DNA of 64,000 nucleotides from Aldrovandia affinis (Eukaryota > Chordata > Actinopteri > Notacanthiformes > Halosauridae). The notes beneath the pieces are model-generated. The model ran no database searches. It saw only the letters and a program-made list of their open reading frames with translations, and was not told the DNA's origin. The stretch is from assembly GCA_029706075.1 (NCBI GenBank), contig JAINUG010000195.1, forward strand, positions 1,596,001 to 1,660,000, given 5' to 3'. Below, in pieces: positions 1 through 12,234 of this stretch (its first letter is position 1; each line of letters starts with the position of its first letter). Both the position numbers and the translations under genes were made by a program.

Positions 1-118
1 TTGTACTTGCATTAGACAATGTCCACAGTGAATGGGGGAAGCATTGGTGCACAGTATCATGCTGTATATAATCTGATCATCTTTTGAATGTGTGCATTTC
101 AATGTGCACAATGAAATA

Positions 119-647
119 CAGGTAACTGCCAAAATGAAGGGAACACCAACATAAAGTGTCTCAATAGGGCGTTGGCCCACAAGCGGCCAGAACAGCTTCA
201 AATGTGCCTTGGCATAGATCCTAGTGTCTAGAACTCTGTTGGAGAAATGCAACACCATTCTTCCACGAGAAATTCCATCATTTGGTGCTTTGTTTGTTTG
301 AAAAAACTGTCTCAGGCACTGGTCCAGAATCTCCCATAAGTGCACATTTGAGATGAGACGACTGAGACGGCTGTGGCATATGGTTTACATCGCTTTCATG
401 CTCATCAAACCATTCAGTGACCACTCATGCCCTGTTGATGGGGGCATTGTCATTCTGGATGAGACCACTCCCATCAGGCTAAAAATGCTTCACCATACGA
501 AGGTGATCACTAAGAATGGATTTGTATTTACTGGCATTTACCTTGCCCTCTAAGGGGTTGAGTGGACTGAAACCATGCCAGGAAAATGCACCCCACACCA
601 TAACAGTCACCAGAATCCTTCATTTACTCAAGTGTTTCCTTTATTTT
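119..647 (-). mobile_element. Tc1-like DNA transposon, internally deleted
   Basis: The left end starts CAGGTAACTGCCAAAAT directly after a TA. It then runs through antisense Tc1 transposase-derived sequence (phrases such as TTCCACGAGAAATTCCATCA and ATGCCAGGAAAATGCACC) typical of a widespread fish Tc1 family. Near 598 the body jumps to CACCAGAATCCTTCATTTAC and a partial opposite end, ACTCAAGTGTTTCCTTTATT, so the 5' half of the transposase is missing and the far inverted repeat is truncated. It cannot encode a working transposase. The same family recurs in the opposite orientation at 10.4-11.1 kb. Confidence 0.85.
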
Positions 648-1580
648 ATTTCCTATACATTGGTACTTGTGTAACAATAAGACAATAATTTGTATTCTTC
701 CTTCTCTAAGTTTTTGTTTAGGTTTGAACAGGACCTGTGGTATAAAAGACTAACAAAACACTTTGTTTTTCCCCCCATTAATTTATCTCATTTATTTGAT
801 CTCATCTCTCATTTGGTTTTGTTTCCTTTTAGGGCCTGGTTTTATTTACCTTATTGATATTTAAAACACACCGATGAAAGGCCCATTTGTGTTTTGTTCA
901 AAGCTTGCATCAGATGCAGGCTTCAAACAGACAAGCAGTTTCCCCGCTCTAAGAGGTCGTTAATTAGACTGCAATGGCAGGTGCTACAAAAACAAAAGGT
1001 TCCTACTCTGATGATAACAAATGGCATTTGGATTCAATTCCGGTTTGAGAGAAGGCGTACTGCCTGTAGCTCATTAAAACAGCCTGCGATTCGCCTCTAA
1101 TGGCTGTCCCATCTGATTTGCTCCATCGTTCCTCTCGTTTAAAGTGTTACCTTGCGCGCTTTAGTCTCCCTTACACACTCCCAACATCGGTACCCTTAGT
1201 CATGAAATATGAAATAAAAAGTGAAAGGAAATGGCAGCTGGTGCTTATGGTGTGGCAAATCAAAATGCACTTGCCTGAAAGGTGCGCCGAAAATCGAGGC
1301 ATTACAAATATATGTCTTGAAACAGTGGCGAAAATTTGTGTTCCTCGTTTTAATGTTGTTGTTTTTTTATGCAGTGTTCACTAATCAGAACAGATGCATG
1401 TTATTAAAAAGCTGATGCAGGCCCCAGACAGGCCTGACAGGAGCTACAGCTCATCCCTAATCAGCGCAGTCACAGAGCCTGTTGCCTTGGTGAGCTTGTA
1501 CAAATGCTCCCAGGCCTTTTTTGTTTGAAGAGCTTTTCTCTTGGCTTCAGTCCAGGACCAGTTGTATTTTGTGGTTCTGT

Positions 1581-1750
1581 GTGGCTCTGTGTGGTTCAGT
1601 GGGTAGAGCACGGTGCTGAAAACGCTTAGGTTGTGGGTTTAATTCCCACTGGGACCACATATATTGAAAAATGTATGCATTCACTACTGTAAGTCACTTT
1701 GGATAAAGGCATCTGCTAAATGGCATATATTATTATTATATTATTATTCT
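1581..1750 (+). mobile_element. tRNA-derived SINE, family A, UnaL2-type tail
   Basis: The head has tRNA-like promoter boxes (A-box area GGTTCAGTGGGTAGAGCA, B-box GGGTTTAATTCCCA). It is followed by ACCACATATATTGAAAAATG, a GTAAGTCACTTTGGATAAAG tail and a TATTA repeat end. The hairpin here is partly decayed (CACTTT versus AAAGGC). Transcription would be by RNA polymerase III and mobilisation by an L2-clade LINE. Related copies lie at 15.9, 31.8, 41.5, 45.9 and 61.2 kb. Confidence 0.85.
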
Positions 1751-2080
1751 TGCTTGAATTGTAGCACATGGCAAGTTGTGCCATATCAAAGCCTCATCAG
1801 ATGTCTTGTGTTGATGTTTGGGTTGCTTTCCTCTCGTTTTGTTGAATTCTTGTTCTTGGAAATGCTCGTTGGTAAAAGCCAACTTGGAAAACACGCTGTC
1901 CAAGTTGTCCATCTGACTTTGTTGTCTGGAAAACCTTGTCCATCTGGTTTTATTTCCCCTCTCTCCCGCTTACAGACTGACCACAACTGGCACTCTGTAA
2001 CAGGGCCTCAATATTTCACCTTATCAAATTAGAGCTTGAATAGTTTTTAAAAAAGGCAGGGAATTACATGTGCACGCAAG

Positions 2081-2470
2081 TAGATGGTCATCAAAAATAC
2101 AACCGAGTCCGACACTGGCCACGGAGACCGGGGTTCAATTCCCCATCTCGCCAGAGTCGGCTCTGGCCGGCAGTGCCACCAGGGGGCGGCGATTGGCTGT
2201 CCACCCCAGGGAGGGGGGGAGGGAAGCCGACATGACGTTCGCTGTGCATAAGAGTGGCCCTATAGTACCGTTTACGGTTACGGTCGACGGCTTGGCGAGT
2301 GCCGTCTCGGAGGAGGCGTTACTTCGCCTTCGTCACTACCGGTCGCAGGACTACGGCAGCGAACTCACATTACTAGGGGGGGATTGACATAAAATAGTGG
2401 GTCTAATTGGCTACCAAATTGGGAGAAAATGGGATAAAAATCAGAAACAAAATAAAAAATAAAAAAAATA
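2081..2470 (+). mobile_element. GC-rich tRNA-derived SINE, family D
   Basis: A degraded tRNA-like head with B-box GGGGTTCAATTCCCC near 2133, then a GC-rich body (CAGAGTCGGCTCTGGCCGGC, GGCGATTGGCTGTCC, GAACTCACATTA). It ends with AATTGGGAGAAAATGGGATA and an A-rich tail. It matches the minus-strand copy at 53.76-54.08 kb over most of its length, which fixes orientation and extent. The 105-aa open frame inside is accidental. Confidence 0.85.
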
Positions 2471-3487
2471 CAAAATACAACCGATAAATGTTGGGACATT
2501 CAAAATCGAATACAGCATCCATACAGAGAACAATTATACTTCTTTCTGGTTACTTTCTAGAAAGGCATCACAAAAACATTGCAAGGAATTGCACCACTGC
2601 CTGGATGTGCAACCGCTCAGACCGGCCACATCTCCAGCGCCTGGGCGCAGGGTTTAGCTGTCGGCCGGCGGCGTTTCTGAAGCATCCTTCTCAGTCATAA
2701 AAGGACAGCAATTCTTCAAACATAACACACCGTGCAGCGTGACAAATGGAAGATTCTGACCACCGTGTGCCCCAAAGACATTCGCAAAATTAAAGCCGAA
2801 CCTCATCAGCGTTCGCTACGAAATGTCATTTTCCATAAATCCATAAACGCTGCTCAGACTTAACGTGAATGCTATCTTTTAATTACGGGTCCAGTTGCGG
2901 AGCGGGTGATGAACTTGCTTTTAAGCTGATTCCCAAATCGCCCTGCTTAATGTCACACCTCGCTGAGCACTGGGGAGGGGGGCGGAGAGGAGGGGGGGCT
3001 GAGCTCGTCTCTCACGGCCAAAATCATTTCCAAGCAGTCAACGAAAAGCTGACGTGGCCATTATTTGAGAAAGCACATCCCTATCGCATATGAAATATAC
3101 TGGAGATATAAATATGCGGCGTGCACATGTGGAACGCATTGTGCCGAAGGTCAACTGGTCAAGGCGGATTCCGACGGCTCTGGAGGTGGACGAGTCGAGG
3201 CAGATTCCAGACGGAGGGGGACTGGGAACGGACGGTTAAAAGAAATGCGCTGCAGTAGAAGTTGTTCATCACCATATGTCGGGTATTGCTCAACATGTTT
3301 TGCCAACGGCAGACAGTAGATTAATTGCGGTTTAGGAATAAAAAATAAACAAGGGGCTTACCCAGATGTCCAAAGAAAAGAATATAAAATGATATAGGAG
3401 AGAAAAGAATGAAGCTGAACAGATTTTTATTTGCTTAAAAAAATGAAGTTAAAACAGTGGCTTTTATCTCAGTAATATTTGGGGGAA

Positions 3488-3668
3488 GTGGAGCGGTTGG
3501 CAAGAAACCCCACCAGAGGTTCCAGGATTGATTCACAGGCAGTGCAGTGCAGTTACAAGGCCCTTGAATAAAGTACTTGAATTATTTCAGTAAATATTCA
3601 GCTGTATAAATGGATAATATGTCAAGTGGACGTCACTCTGGATAAGGACCAAAAGCAAATAAATAATG
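3488..3668 (+). mobile_element. Old tRNA-derived SINE, family V-like
   Basis: A decayed head, then TATTTCAGTAAATATTCAGC, TGTATAAATGGAT and TCACTCTGGATAAGGACC, the order seen in younger copies at 17.6, 43.1 and 60.9 kb. Divergence is high and the tail hairpin is broken, so this is an old insertion. Confidence 0.7.
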
Positions 3669-4083
3669 TGATGCTATACAGGCATATGGCCAACAGGAGT
3701 ACCACGAAACACTGACTCAACCGTACACAGCTAACTGTAACTAATACAATACGAGAACCTCCACATATTATTATGCCACGAGTCATGAATTCTCAGAGGG
3801 CCCACGAGCCTTCGTTCACGGAAGTCCGCGGAAACATTTTTAATGTAAAAAACATAAAGCACCTGAGATGTGTCTTGTAACAGAAAATAATACATTTCAC
3901 TTAGCTCAAGCTCACTCCAGTTGTGTTTTATTAAGCGCCTTCTGTTCAGAGTGTGCATGTTTTCTGGGCATCTACCCAGGACTGAATAAATCGCACAGGA
4001 ACGACCCATGTCTGGTGCTATGATTGGTGCTGCAGCCCACTGGACTTAAACCTGAGAGTCATCCATCTCTGAGTATGTAGACC

Positions 4084-4170
4084 ACAGTATGTGCCGTAGC
4101 TTGACTACAGATAACTTACAGTATGTGCTGTAGTTTGAGTAAAGATAACTTACAGTATGTTCTGTAAGGT
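4084..4170. repeat. 34-bp tandem repeat, about 2.5 copies
   Basis: Units start at 4084, 4118 and 4152 with ACAGTATGTGCCGTAGC and ACAGTATGTGCTGTAG, each ending ATAACTT. It abuts the LINE-tail fragment that follows. Confidence 0.7.
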
Positions 4171-4181
4171 GTGCAGAGAAC

Positions 4182-4366
4182 TTACATTTACATTTTAAGC
4201 ATTTAGCAGACGCTCTTATCCAGAGCGACTTACAAGATAAGTAAATAAATACATAAATAAGGAACAATCATGTTAGGAATGAGATCAGTGCAGTAATACA
4301 GTGATAGACATCATTGCAGGCAGCTGCGTACCATACCTGTAGCACTAGGAAGGAAAAGGTTAGTAA
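4182..4366 (-). mobile_element. UnaL2-type (L2-clade) LINE 3' end fragment
   Basis: On the minus strand it reads TACTAACCTTTTCCTTCCTA, GGTACGCAGCTGCC, CACTGTATTACTGCACTGAT, then TCGCTCTGGATAAGAGCG and CTAAATGCTTAAAATGTAAA. The same order occurs at 12.2 and 58.1 kb. No tRNA head is visible, so it is best read as the 3' UTR and tail of an L2-clade LINE, or a SINE sharing it. Confidence 0.7.
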
Positions 4367-4415
4367 TTATTATTATTATTATTATATTTTTTTATTTTAT
4401 TAAATGGAGTAAGCA

Positions 4416-4610
4416 GGGGTATACTTACTTTAACTATTTCTTTTCAGCTAGTGCTGTCACAACCTGGTTCACTAAAAAGTGACATCATGGCCTCCCGCGT
4501 GGGTATACTTACTTTAACTATTTCGGGTTACGGTCGGCGGCCTGCGGGTTTCAGCTAGTGCTGAACTCACATTCACGTTAAAAACAGGTTCACTAAAAAG
4601 TGAGATCGTT
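4416..4610. repeat. Diverged tandem duplication with a SINE-like insert
   Basis: Unit one starts GGGGTATACTTACTTTAACT at 4417; unit two repeats it from 4499. Both continue through TTTCAGCTAGTGCTG and end GGTTCACTAAAAAGTGA. The second unit is longer by a GC-rich block (GGTTACGGTCGGCGGCCTGC) and GAACTCACATT, both resembling family D SINE body sequence. Confidence 0.65.
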
Positions 4611-5312
4611 ACTTTCAATGTGTAGGTGTAGGTTAGTCCTGGTTCCTGCATACTTTGACTCCTCAGAGTGGGACAAAATGAGGTGAACCGCCCCCGCCCC
4701 CGACTCCCCCAATGATGGAGGGAGATTTGGCATCAACCAAGATGTGATGCCAGCACTCCGAATTCACATCAATGGCTGTCAATCTCAATGCATCTTCATG
4801 TTCATGCTCCAGTTAGCACACTATAGGTAAATTTGATCAATTCTTCAATGCACATGAGAAGATATGGAAAAACATCTGAGAGGGTGACTGGCTGATTTCA
4901 TTCATGGTTGGCAGTACCACAGAACTGCTCCTAACCGTTGTGACATGGCCTGCTACTTACGACACATGGAACTTTACTTTACAAAACTGCTCAGCTAGGC
5001 CTTCATAATGACAAAGACAAAAGACTGCATGTTGCGTTAACATTAGTCATGGCAACGCAGAGGATATTAAGCAGCCGGTGAATTAATATCTTCAGTCATA
5101 AGCTTGTGATGGAAGAGAAAATCAAAGCGCCATTGTGCCAGGTGTTATTTTCAGTGGCAAGCACAATCTGGTACCACTTTTTCTTGTGAAGAAACCTGCG
5201 CAGACGAGACCAGCGTCTCCTCAGAAGCGACCCAGGATCTGAGCATGTAGACCGTAAGACCACACGACCACAGGGTCAGCAGGTGGAGTGTGTGGGGGGG
5301 CGGGGGGCGTAC

Positions 5313-5446
5313 CTGGAGAAGTGCTGTTGCAGCGATACCATCTGCGCGCGGCCGAGCTCAGACTCCTCCCTCGCGTCCCGCAGGCGCTTCTCGCTGTCCA
5401 GTCTCAGGCCTCGCTCTTCCTTCAGCTCCTGGATCAGCTTCTCCCA
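5313..5446 (-). CDS. nckap5: nckap5 coding exon C (N-terminal coiled coil)
   Basis: A 134-bp internal exon on the minus strand, 44 codons plus two bases, entered in phase 0 after a run of pyrimidines ending CCCCCCAG and left at CCAG|GTACG. It encodes WEKLIQELKEERGLRLDSEK, then a continued helix ending SLQQHFS, with an arginine split across the next junction. Recalled vertebrate NCKAP5 has HEKLIHELEEERHLRL and a matching LQQQFSR at the same place, so this is the third consecutive exon of one gene. The only notable difference is W for H at the first residue. Third positions are mostly G or C, unlike the flanking intron. The next expected exon (MEETVRNLL in the recalled protein) was not seen before position 1. 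Confidence 0.92.
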
Positions 5447-6701
5447 CTGGGGGGGACAGGAAGCAGGCCGGTCAGGGGGCGCCTGGGATGCCCCTAGGTC
5501 ACACTTTACCTTCAGCGGCACCGCACAACCAATCAAATTACGAGATAATCTCTGGCATCCTTCCACTCCACAGATCGGTGGAATGTGCGACGTCTGGACT
5601 TTTTGGGAGGCGTCAGGAGTGCCCTTTCCCACCGAGCCCGCCCACGTCAGGACCAGCGGTCACGTCCGCCATGTTCCGTGGTTCCTTTTTGGACCAGGCC
5701 GGGCTCAAAAACCGTACCTGAAATACTTTAACTCTTTAGATGCGGGCCAAATTTGAAAACCCTCCTCCACATCTGTGAGAATTTTCACCAAAAACAGATG
5801 TTTCTTTTAAAATTGCCAGTAATCCGCAAGAATTCTACTGGTGTATAAAAGGATGTAAAAGTATGTCAAGTATTTAGACCTCGTTGGAAGTTTTTATTTT
5901 ATTTTGCTGTATGGTCCAGGCCCAGAGATCAATACAAATCCTGAACACCAGGCTTGAAGTGTCGACAAAAAACCCATCATGAGCGTAATATCAATTCCCA
6001 ATCCCCAATGTCAATTAATATTAATGCCCCTTTCTCAACCTGAACGGTAAACGCAAGGAGCAGTTTTTGATCTCGTACAGTCACCACGATCTTCGACTGA
6101 GAGCGATTTGTTTGCCTTCTCTGCAGCCGAGCCAGCCTGTGGCGTCTTTCAGAGCTGATTGACCTTCACGTTATGTGCCTTTTAATTTCAATCTTGTGAG
6201 AAAATAAAACCCAGTGAAAAGGCTTTAAATCAGATGCTGTGAGGGTCAGCGACATGCCCTGTATCCCAGGGGGGCATGTTTTCAACTATATACTGCCATT
6301 TTTTTCCTCCAGAAAACTTTGACTTCAGTTTCCAATTAGATACACATGTTGAATGATAATTGCACGGTTAGCCACTGAAAATGTCTTCGGCGAGTAGCCC
6401 TAGATGCCCTCTATAAAGGCTAGTTGAGTCACATTTTAAGCTTTCAGCTACACATGCTGAATATGGAGTCTGGACAGGGCCCTCTGCTCAGGTTCGAGTG
6501 ATGTCACGCAGCGAAGAGCACAGCACATCTACACCTACTTATTACACTCGCTTATTTTTGGGGATTTCATTTTTATTTTTATTTTTATTGTGAATAGTTA
6601 TTGACCATTATTCATGAGGGATGTAAGTACGATTACACGAGACTGTGTGTTAAAATAAGCCCTCCATGTTTAAAGAACAAGAACAAGAACAAGAACGAAT
6701 G

Positions 6702-6702
<1 letters not shown>

Positions 6703-6763
<61 letters not shown>

Positions 6764-6788
6764 GTGAGCAGAGTGTCAGTAGACATGC

Positions 6789-6826
<38 letters not shown>
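6703..6826. repeat. Compound (CA)n microsatellite
   Basis: Two CA arrays, 6703-6761 and 6792-6826, separated by about 30 bases containing GTGTGAGCAGAGTG. Preceded by a short GAACAA repeat. The Cys/Val-rich open frame on the minus strand is an artefact of the repeat. Confidence 0.97.
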
Positions 6827-6828
<2 letters not shown>

Positions 6829-8221
6829 TATCCTGCTAAATTAAATTTGAACAACTTCAATTAGTTGTAACAAAAAAAGCTTGCATGAAACATGCTAAAT
6901 AAATGCTCCTCTATAGTTTTTCCAAATTGGATGGGTCTGGTCATGTAAACCATAAGCCTGTTCATGGGATTTTTTTAAAACACACACATGAACATTTTCC
7001 CTCAAAGATTAAGTGAGCAAGAGCCACTGTACTTTACTTTTATACTTTATAATTACTAACATGAGTGCCTTTGACATGCCCTTATCAGTAATTACCTGCT
7101 TCTAATTAGCACATGAAAACTGGGGTGAAGAGATCAAAGAATACTGTATTGCAGTTTAATTATGAAATGGGATTTTTCCAAAGGCCATGTATACGCTGTG
7201 TCCCTGGGTTTGATCTAGAGCCAAGTGATGTCAGTCATGTTTATATACGTTTCCAGCCTAAATGCATTTTTAAAAGCAGGTTTGATGATTCATACTGGCA
7301 AGTTTACAGACATAACAGTACATGCATGTAGTGTGTTGGGTAGCACATATGAGGCATGGCCTGGAAGGGGTTGAAATTGTGTTTTTGCCTTCGTTTCGGT
7401 TGCTTTAGGAGTTGTGCTTGGTTGTGCGTGGCGTTGACTTGGATCTAAATGTGTGCTAAGAAACGACGACAACAGCAACAACATATTTCATCGAAATGCA
7501 ATGAGTAATAATAACTTGCTAAATTATTTTACAAAATGAATTACGATAGAAATGATAAATTAATCATTATAGCTGAGAAATAACATAAAATGTAGTTTAA
7601 AATGATACGGAATGGAAATGGAGAATGGAAATGATTCACCACAGGCATAAACATGTGAAAGGTTTCCTTTTTTAACCCCAACACTGATGCTGTCAGGAAA
7701 GCCCATCTTATTTATGCCTCCCTGTATTACGGTATTAGAACGACCTTTTTAAAGAGGCCAATTATCTGCAATTTTCCTTCCCTACAGTCTGAAAACGCAC
7801 TATAAGCACTATGCACAAAAGGCTGTCATTCCCAATTTGGAACCATTTTGTCCTGCAGTTCTCATTTCTGCCCAGTCTTTGATTATATTTACTTTACGGC
7901 CCACCATTTTGGATGACAGCATTTCAAGATCAGTAAATCTTAATTTTTTACAAGTAAATTGCAACACATCAAAACAGGTTTACCATATATTTTTTCTTTC
8001 AAGTTTTTGTATTCATTTCAGTGACTTTAACCTTAACATTGTTTAGCAGTTCTATAAGTTAGCTTAGTGAGAATGCAGACCACCATATTCCATGCTTTCA
8101 GCTACCAGCTGCCATAATTTTTATGGCACTTCTGTCCAGTGTAATGCATACATCTTAAAAAGTTATTTTGATTTGAAGTTAGATGTGGACACATAGAACA
8201 ACTGAACCTTGGATCTCAAGA

Positions 8222-8362
8222 AATGAAACCCAACCACAATGGCACTTTGTCCTTAAGACCGAACGCATTTAAGCTCCAAGACCAGGAATTATTTTCTTGG
8301 AAATCTTACCCAAGAAAATAATTTAAGAGACGAAACCCAAACCTATGGCCTTTGTCCTGTAT
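8222..8362. repeat. Short direct duplication flanking a 13-bp hairpin
   Basis: GAAACCCAACCACAATGGCA at about 8224 is partly repeated as GAAACCCAAACCTATGGC at about 8333, both followed by CTTTGTCCT. Between them ATTATTTTCTTGG (8288-8300) and CCAAGAAAATAAT (8310-8322) form a perfect 13-bp stem with a 9-base loop. Origin unknown. Confidence 0.6.
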
Positions 8363-8539
8363 GTATATCGCATTATTTTCTTCCAAAACAATAAATAATT
8401 TCAACACTTGCTTGCGTTTAGATCAAAGAGCAATCACAGCAAGCCCGAACGTCCAATCCTGTTAAAAATCTGCACTTGGAACAGCCCCTAAGAAATCGAT
8501 GTATATGCAGAGGGATCGAAAGCACATTGTTTTAGGATA

Positions 8540-8730
8540 AGCAGCCGGGCAGAGCGGAGCGGCCCGTCGGAGGGCCAGGCTAATGAAGCCATATTTCATG
8601 AGCCATCATCGGCAGAGTGTCGCAGGCCCGGAGCCAGCAAGCGGGCTGACGGTGATGGATCAGCGATGCCAAGAGGAAGAGGATATGAGCGGCTGGGATG
8701 AAATATCTGCTCGCTGGAAAACAAGTGGAC
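8540..8730. other. Candidate conserved non-coding element
   Basis: A unique, non-repetitive block with balanced composition in an AT-rich setting, with phrases such as GCTAATGAAGCCATATTTCA and GACGGTGATGGATCAGCGAT. It has no long open frame and no transposon features. It stands out only by composition and lack of simple repeats, so this is an inference. Confidence 0.3.
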
Positions 8731-8845
8731 GCTAAATCAAGTGCTTTACATTAATGCACAACCTAGGATCAAACAATGCATGTCGTTTTAAGGAATTATT
8801 CATTGTGCTACGTGCTTAATTTTCATAGCGTGCGCCTCTTTGTGC

Positions 8846-8980
8846 AGGGTGACTTTACATAGTGTACATTTTGCATATAATCATATCATATAATTTATAC
8901 AGTTCGGTATGTACCCAAGCAATTCAGGTTCGGTACTTTGGCTCAAGGGTACGACAGGGGTGACCCCACAGTGTTTTGGA
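8846..8980 (-). mobile_element. Old tRNA-derived SINE fragment, family V-like
   Basis: Contains GTGACTTTACATAGTGTACA, ATTTATACAGTTCGG, AAGCAATTCAGGTTCGG and GGCTCAAGGGTACGAC, in the order of the minus-strand family V copies. The head and tail hairpin are largely gone. Confidence 0.65.
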
Positions 8981-10374
8981 CAGCCCCCCTGCTGCCATCT
9001 ATTGATAATAGAGAGGGCTGTTTATATGACCTTTGAGTAGATGTATTACAATGTGCAGTGAGGTAAGTGATGAAAATGAAGATCACTATTTAATATTAAT
9101 CAGGCAATTGAACTGTAGTCTCGGTCCGCCTGCAACGACGGCTGATGCTCTGGAATTAGCCGTTGCTGCGCAACAGGTATAATTACTGTATGAAAAGGGG
9201 TCAGGGTTATGCCCCAAGGTTAGGATTTGAATTTGGGTAGAGTGAGAGGTTATGGGGGCCAAGGCCAAGGAGAACTACACCACATCGGAAGCTGTAACAA
9301 AATGTACCCGCATTAAGAGAACCACAGTAGGTCCAATGTGATTAATGTAACAGTTTGATTATGTTATTTACCCACACATCGGGAGGTAGTGATCATATCA
9401 TCCGTGAACCGATGTTTTAATTGGTTTTAAATCGCGTGTTTCCGTTCTGCCGTTCGTTTGGTTTCCCCGTCTCTTTTCGGCGACGGTCTCTTGATCGTCT
9501 TCTCCTGGGTTCAGGGAACATTTTTCCAATTTTACTCCAAGCGCCTCTGGGCTTTCCACTTTTTCAATTCCTTCTGGACACCATAACCTGTCCAGCATTT
9601 TGTGATACACAATTACAATGAGAAAAAAAAAAAAAAAAAAAGTTTTTTTAGCAAATGGATGTTGATTAATTTATTTATGAGGTACAAGCAGCCTTTAGCT
9701 GTGGGGTACAAGCGAGTGCTCTTGGTAGACCAAAGAACAGATCGATGCTCTCAGCAGTTGGCAAAGTTGTACATTTTTTATATTCTGGTTTTGAGAAAAA
9801 AAAAAAAAAAAAAAAAAACATTTTTCAAAGTAAGGCAGAACAACCCCTGGTGAATTGGCTGCAATCATATTTCATACATATTCAGAAAGGTCCGTGCTTC
9901 GTGATGCGTGGGTGGGTCAACATGTCCATTTGACGGGGGCCTGAGAACATGAAGTGCTTCCAGCAGCGATGCGACACTGGGCCCCTCCCCCAGTCAGCCT
10001 GTGTCTTATTACTCGTCTCACACAATCCCACTCTCTCCAGATAGACCGGGGGGCCTTGGGCAGTTCTCTTTAGACAGCCAACGTGTACGTGGGCTACAGT
10101 GCTTAAAAGAGAGAGACGCCCCAAAGCCTCTCCTTATTGGAATGCTAATTCTAAAGAGAAGCTTGCTCTCTGATGATAATGGTGTTCTTCTGAATAACAA
10201 TCACATTCAGCTGTACTTTAAATTCATGTGAATGCATTGTTTTGCTGCTGTTATGTGACTCATTTAAAAAGGTATAGTTATATATCAAACTATAAAACAT
10301 ATTACTATATACTTATATATACACTATAATTTATATTAAAAAGATTTATATATATATGTGTCTGTTTGTGTGTG

Positions 10375-11125
10375 CAGGTAACTGCCAAAATAACAGAAAC
10401 AATTGTATTGAAAGTAGGTGCTTCCAGACAGGTGTGGTTCCTGAGTTAATTAAGCAATTAACATCCCATCATGCTTAGGGTCATGTATATAAATGTTGGT
10501 CAAAAGCATATACTCCTCAACCGTGATGTCCGTGCATTGGTTCAAGATGCAAGGCAAAGCAGATGAGCAACCCTGCGTCAGGTGACTGCAAATATCAATC
10601 TAGGGTGTGAGCAGGCAGTTTCATCAAGAACAGTCCGTCAAGAACTTCACAGAAAAGGATACCGTGGTCGGGCTGCCATTCATAAACCCCTTATTACACC
10701 TAAAAACGCACGTTTGCAAATAAAGCAGCTCAAAGAATGCTTTGAGCAGTGTAAAAAGCCATACAGTCAGATGACTCATCCTTCACTGTCTCAACAAGCA
10801 GACGAGTGCATGTGTGGTGCACGCCAAAACAATGTCGAGTGCTTGTTTCCCACAGTGAAGGGTTCTGGCGAGTTGATTATGGTGTGGGGTGCAGTTTCCT
10901 GGCATGGTTTAGGCACCCTCAACCCCTTAGAGGGCAAGGGGTTTGCACGTCTGTCCTGTTGGGAGTGGTCACATCCAGAATAACATTGGCCCCCATCCCC
11001 ACAGGGCACAAGTGGCCATTTAACGGTTTTGAAAAGCATGAAAACATTGTAAAACCATATGCCATTACCGTCTCAGTCACAAGATCTCAACACAATTGAA
11101 CACTTATAGGAAAGTCTGTAGATTC
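10375..11125 (+). mobile_element. Tc1-like transposon with decayed transposase
   Basis: Starts with the terminal sequence CAGGTAACTGCCAAAATAAC, the same family as 119-647 but in opposite orientation. A 133-aa open frame (10582-10983) retains transposase blocks: SSRTVRQELHRKGYRGRAAI from the helix-turn-helix region and MVWGAVSWHGLGTL near the second catalytic region. The usual WSDES motif with the first catalytic Asp is not recognisable (QMTHPS at that place). After 10983 the reading continues in other frames through CTCAGTCACAAGATCTCAAC and fades near 11125, with no far terminal repeat. It is a dead copy. Confidence 0.85.
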
Positions 11126-12234
11126 GCCGGTGCTATGGGGAGTCCATACATTCTCTGTGGGGACTGTGTGGATTCCCTGCTATGGCTGAAGCATGCAAGG
11201 CTATTGGAGGTCCACTGGCTCTCTGCGCCCCACTGTCAGCTGTGCATGCCTTTTGCAAGCCAGACTGAACAGAAGGCAATAAGCAAAAACAGATTTCAAC
11301 TTATTCCAAAACCATTAAGCCTAATTATAACAACATCCGACGTCCATTCGACAGGCGGGCGAGCCTGATATCTTTCCCACACACGCGTGATATCACGAGG
11401 AGCTGCCCCCACATGGAAAAACTGTTCCCAAAGCACAGGCTATCGCACAGGCATGATTCACACAGCAGCACTAATGGTTTCAGAAATACATGACTATTCT
11501 ACTGATGGCGTAGTAACTTATAAATGGTGTTAATGTCAATGCCATCTTTTAAATTAAAGTTTATGCTAGGCTATATGTTGTCAGTAGGATGGGGCAAATT
11601 ATTCATAAAATGCCAATAAATAACACATCTCTTAAGAAATAATATAATAAATAACAATGGACACAATTTTAAATTCAAATTCAGTCTCAAACACAAAAAA
11701 TGTATACCTACCTCTTAATAATACAATTAATATTAAGGAAAATGTATATATGGTTATTAGTCAAACTATTATTCATTTATTACACTTATTTATTATCATT
11801 ACAAAATATTTCAATTAAGTTTGATTATTTATGGTGCGCTATCCTGAGCGCAGTTAACGTGTCTGTATATCTTGAGAAAGACTGCCACCTAGTGGAGGAG
11901 TTGTCAAGAGAACTCCTATCTCAAATTAAGTAGTTCACGAGAACAGCGTTATAGTGGTAGTCTAAGTGGTAGTTTAAAGATTTTTAAGAGTTATGTAAAG
12001 ATTGTCAACATCTGTAATTATGATCTTGTGCAGTTCTGTTACTCATGTAAGGCAATTTCACTGTAAACATGCAGACAAAATACAGAATTGACATTTTTAA
12101 ATTTCATATTTCAATCAGGACCACAGAATCAAATTGTCTACTCCACTGCTTACATGTTTAATGCTGCATTTCTTATTTTGTATCTATGCATTTACATCTA
12201 TGCATCTATTTTTATACTGTATTATACAAAAATT

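Larger units (their letters stand above)
1..5312. other. Intron downstream of nckap5 exon C
   Basis: No coding exon seen. The stretch holds a deleted Tc1-like element, two + strand tRNA SINEs, one old V-SINE-like copy, one UnaL2-type LINE tail, a 34-bp tandem repeat and a diverged tandem duplication, each listed separately. I see nothing recognisable in 648-1580, 2471-3487, 3669-4083 and 4611-5312. Small open frames here lack codon bias and recognisable domains. Confidence 0.6.

Noticed and set aside
5283-5756. 157-aa + strand frame over exon C
   Set aside because: Antisense shadow of the nckap5 exon, whose minus reading has the family match and splice sites.
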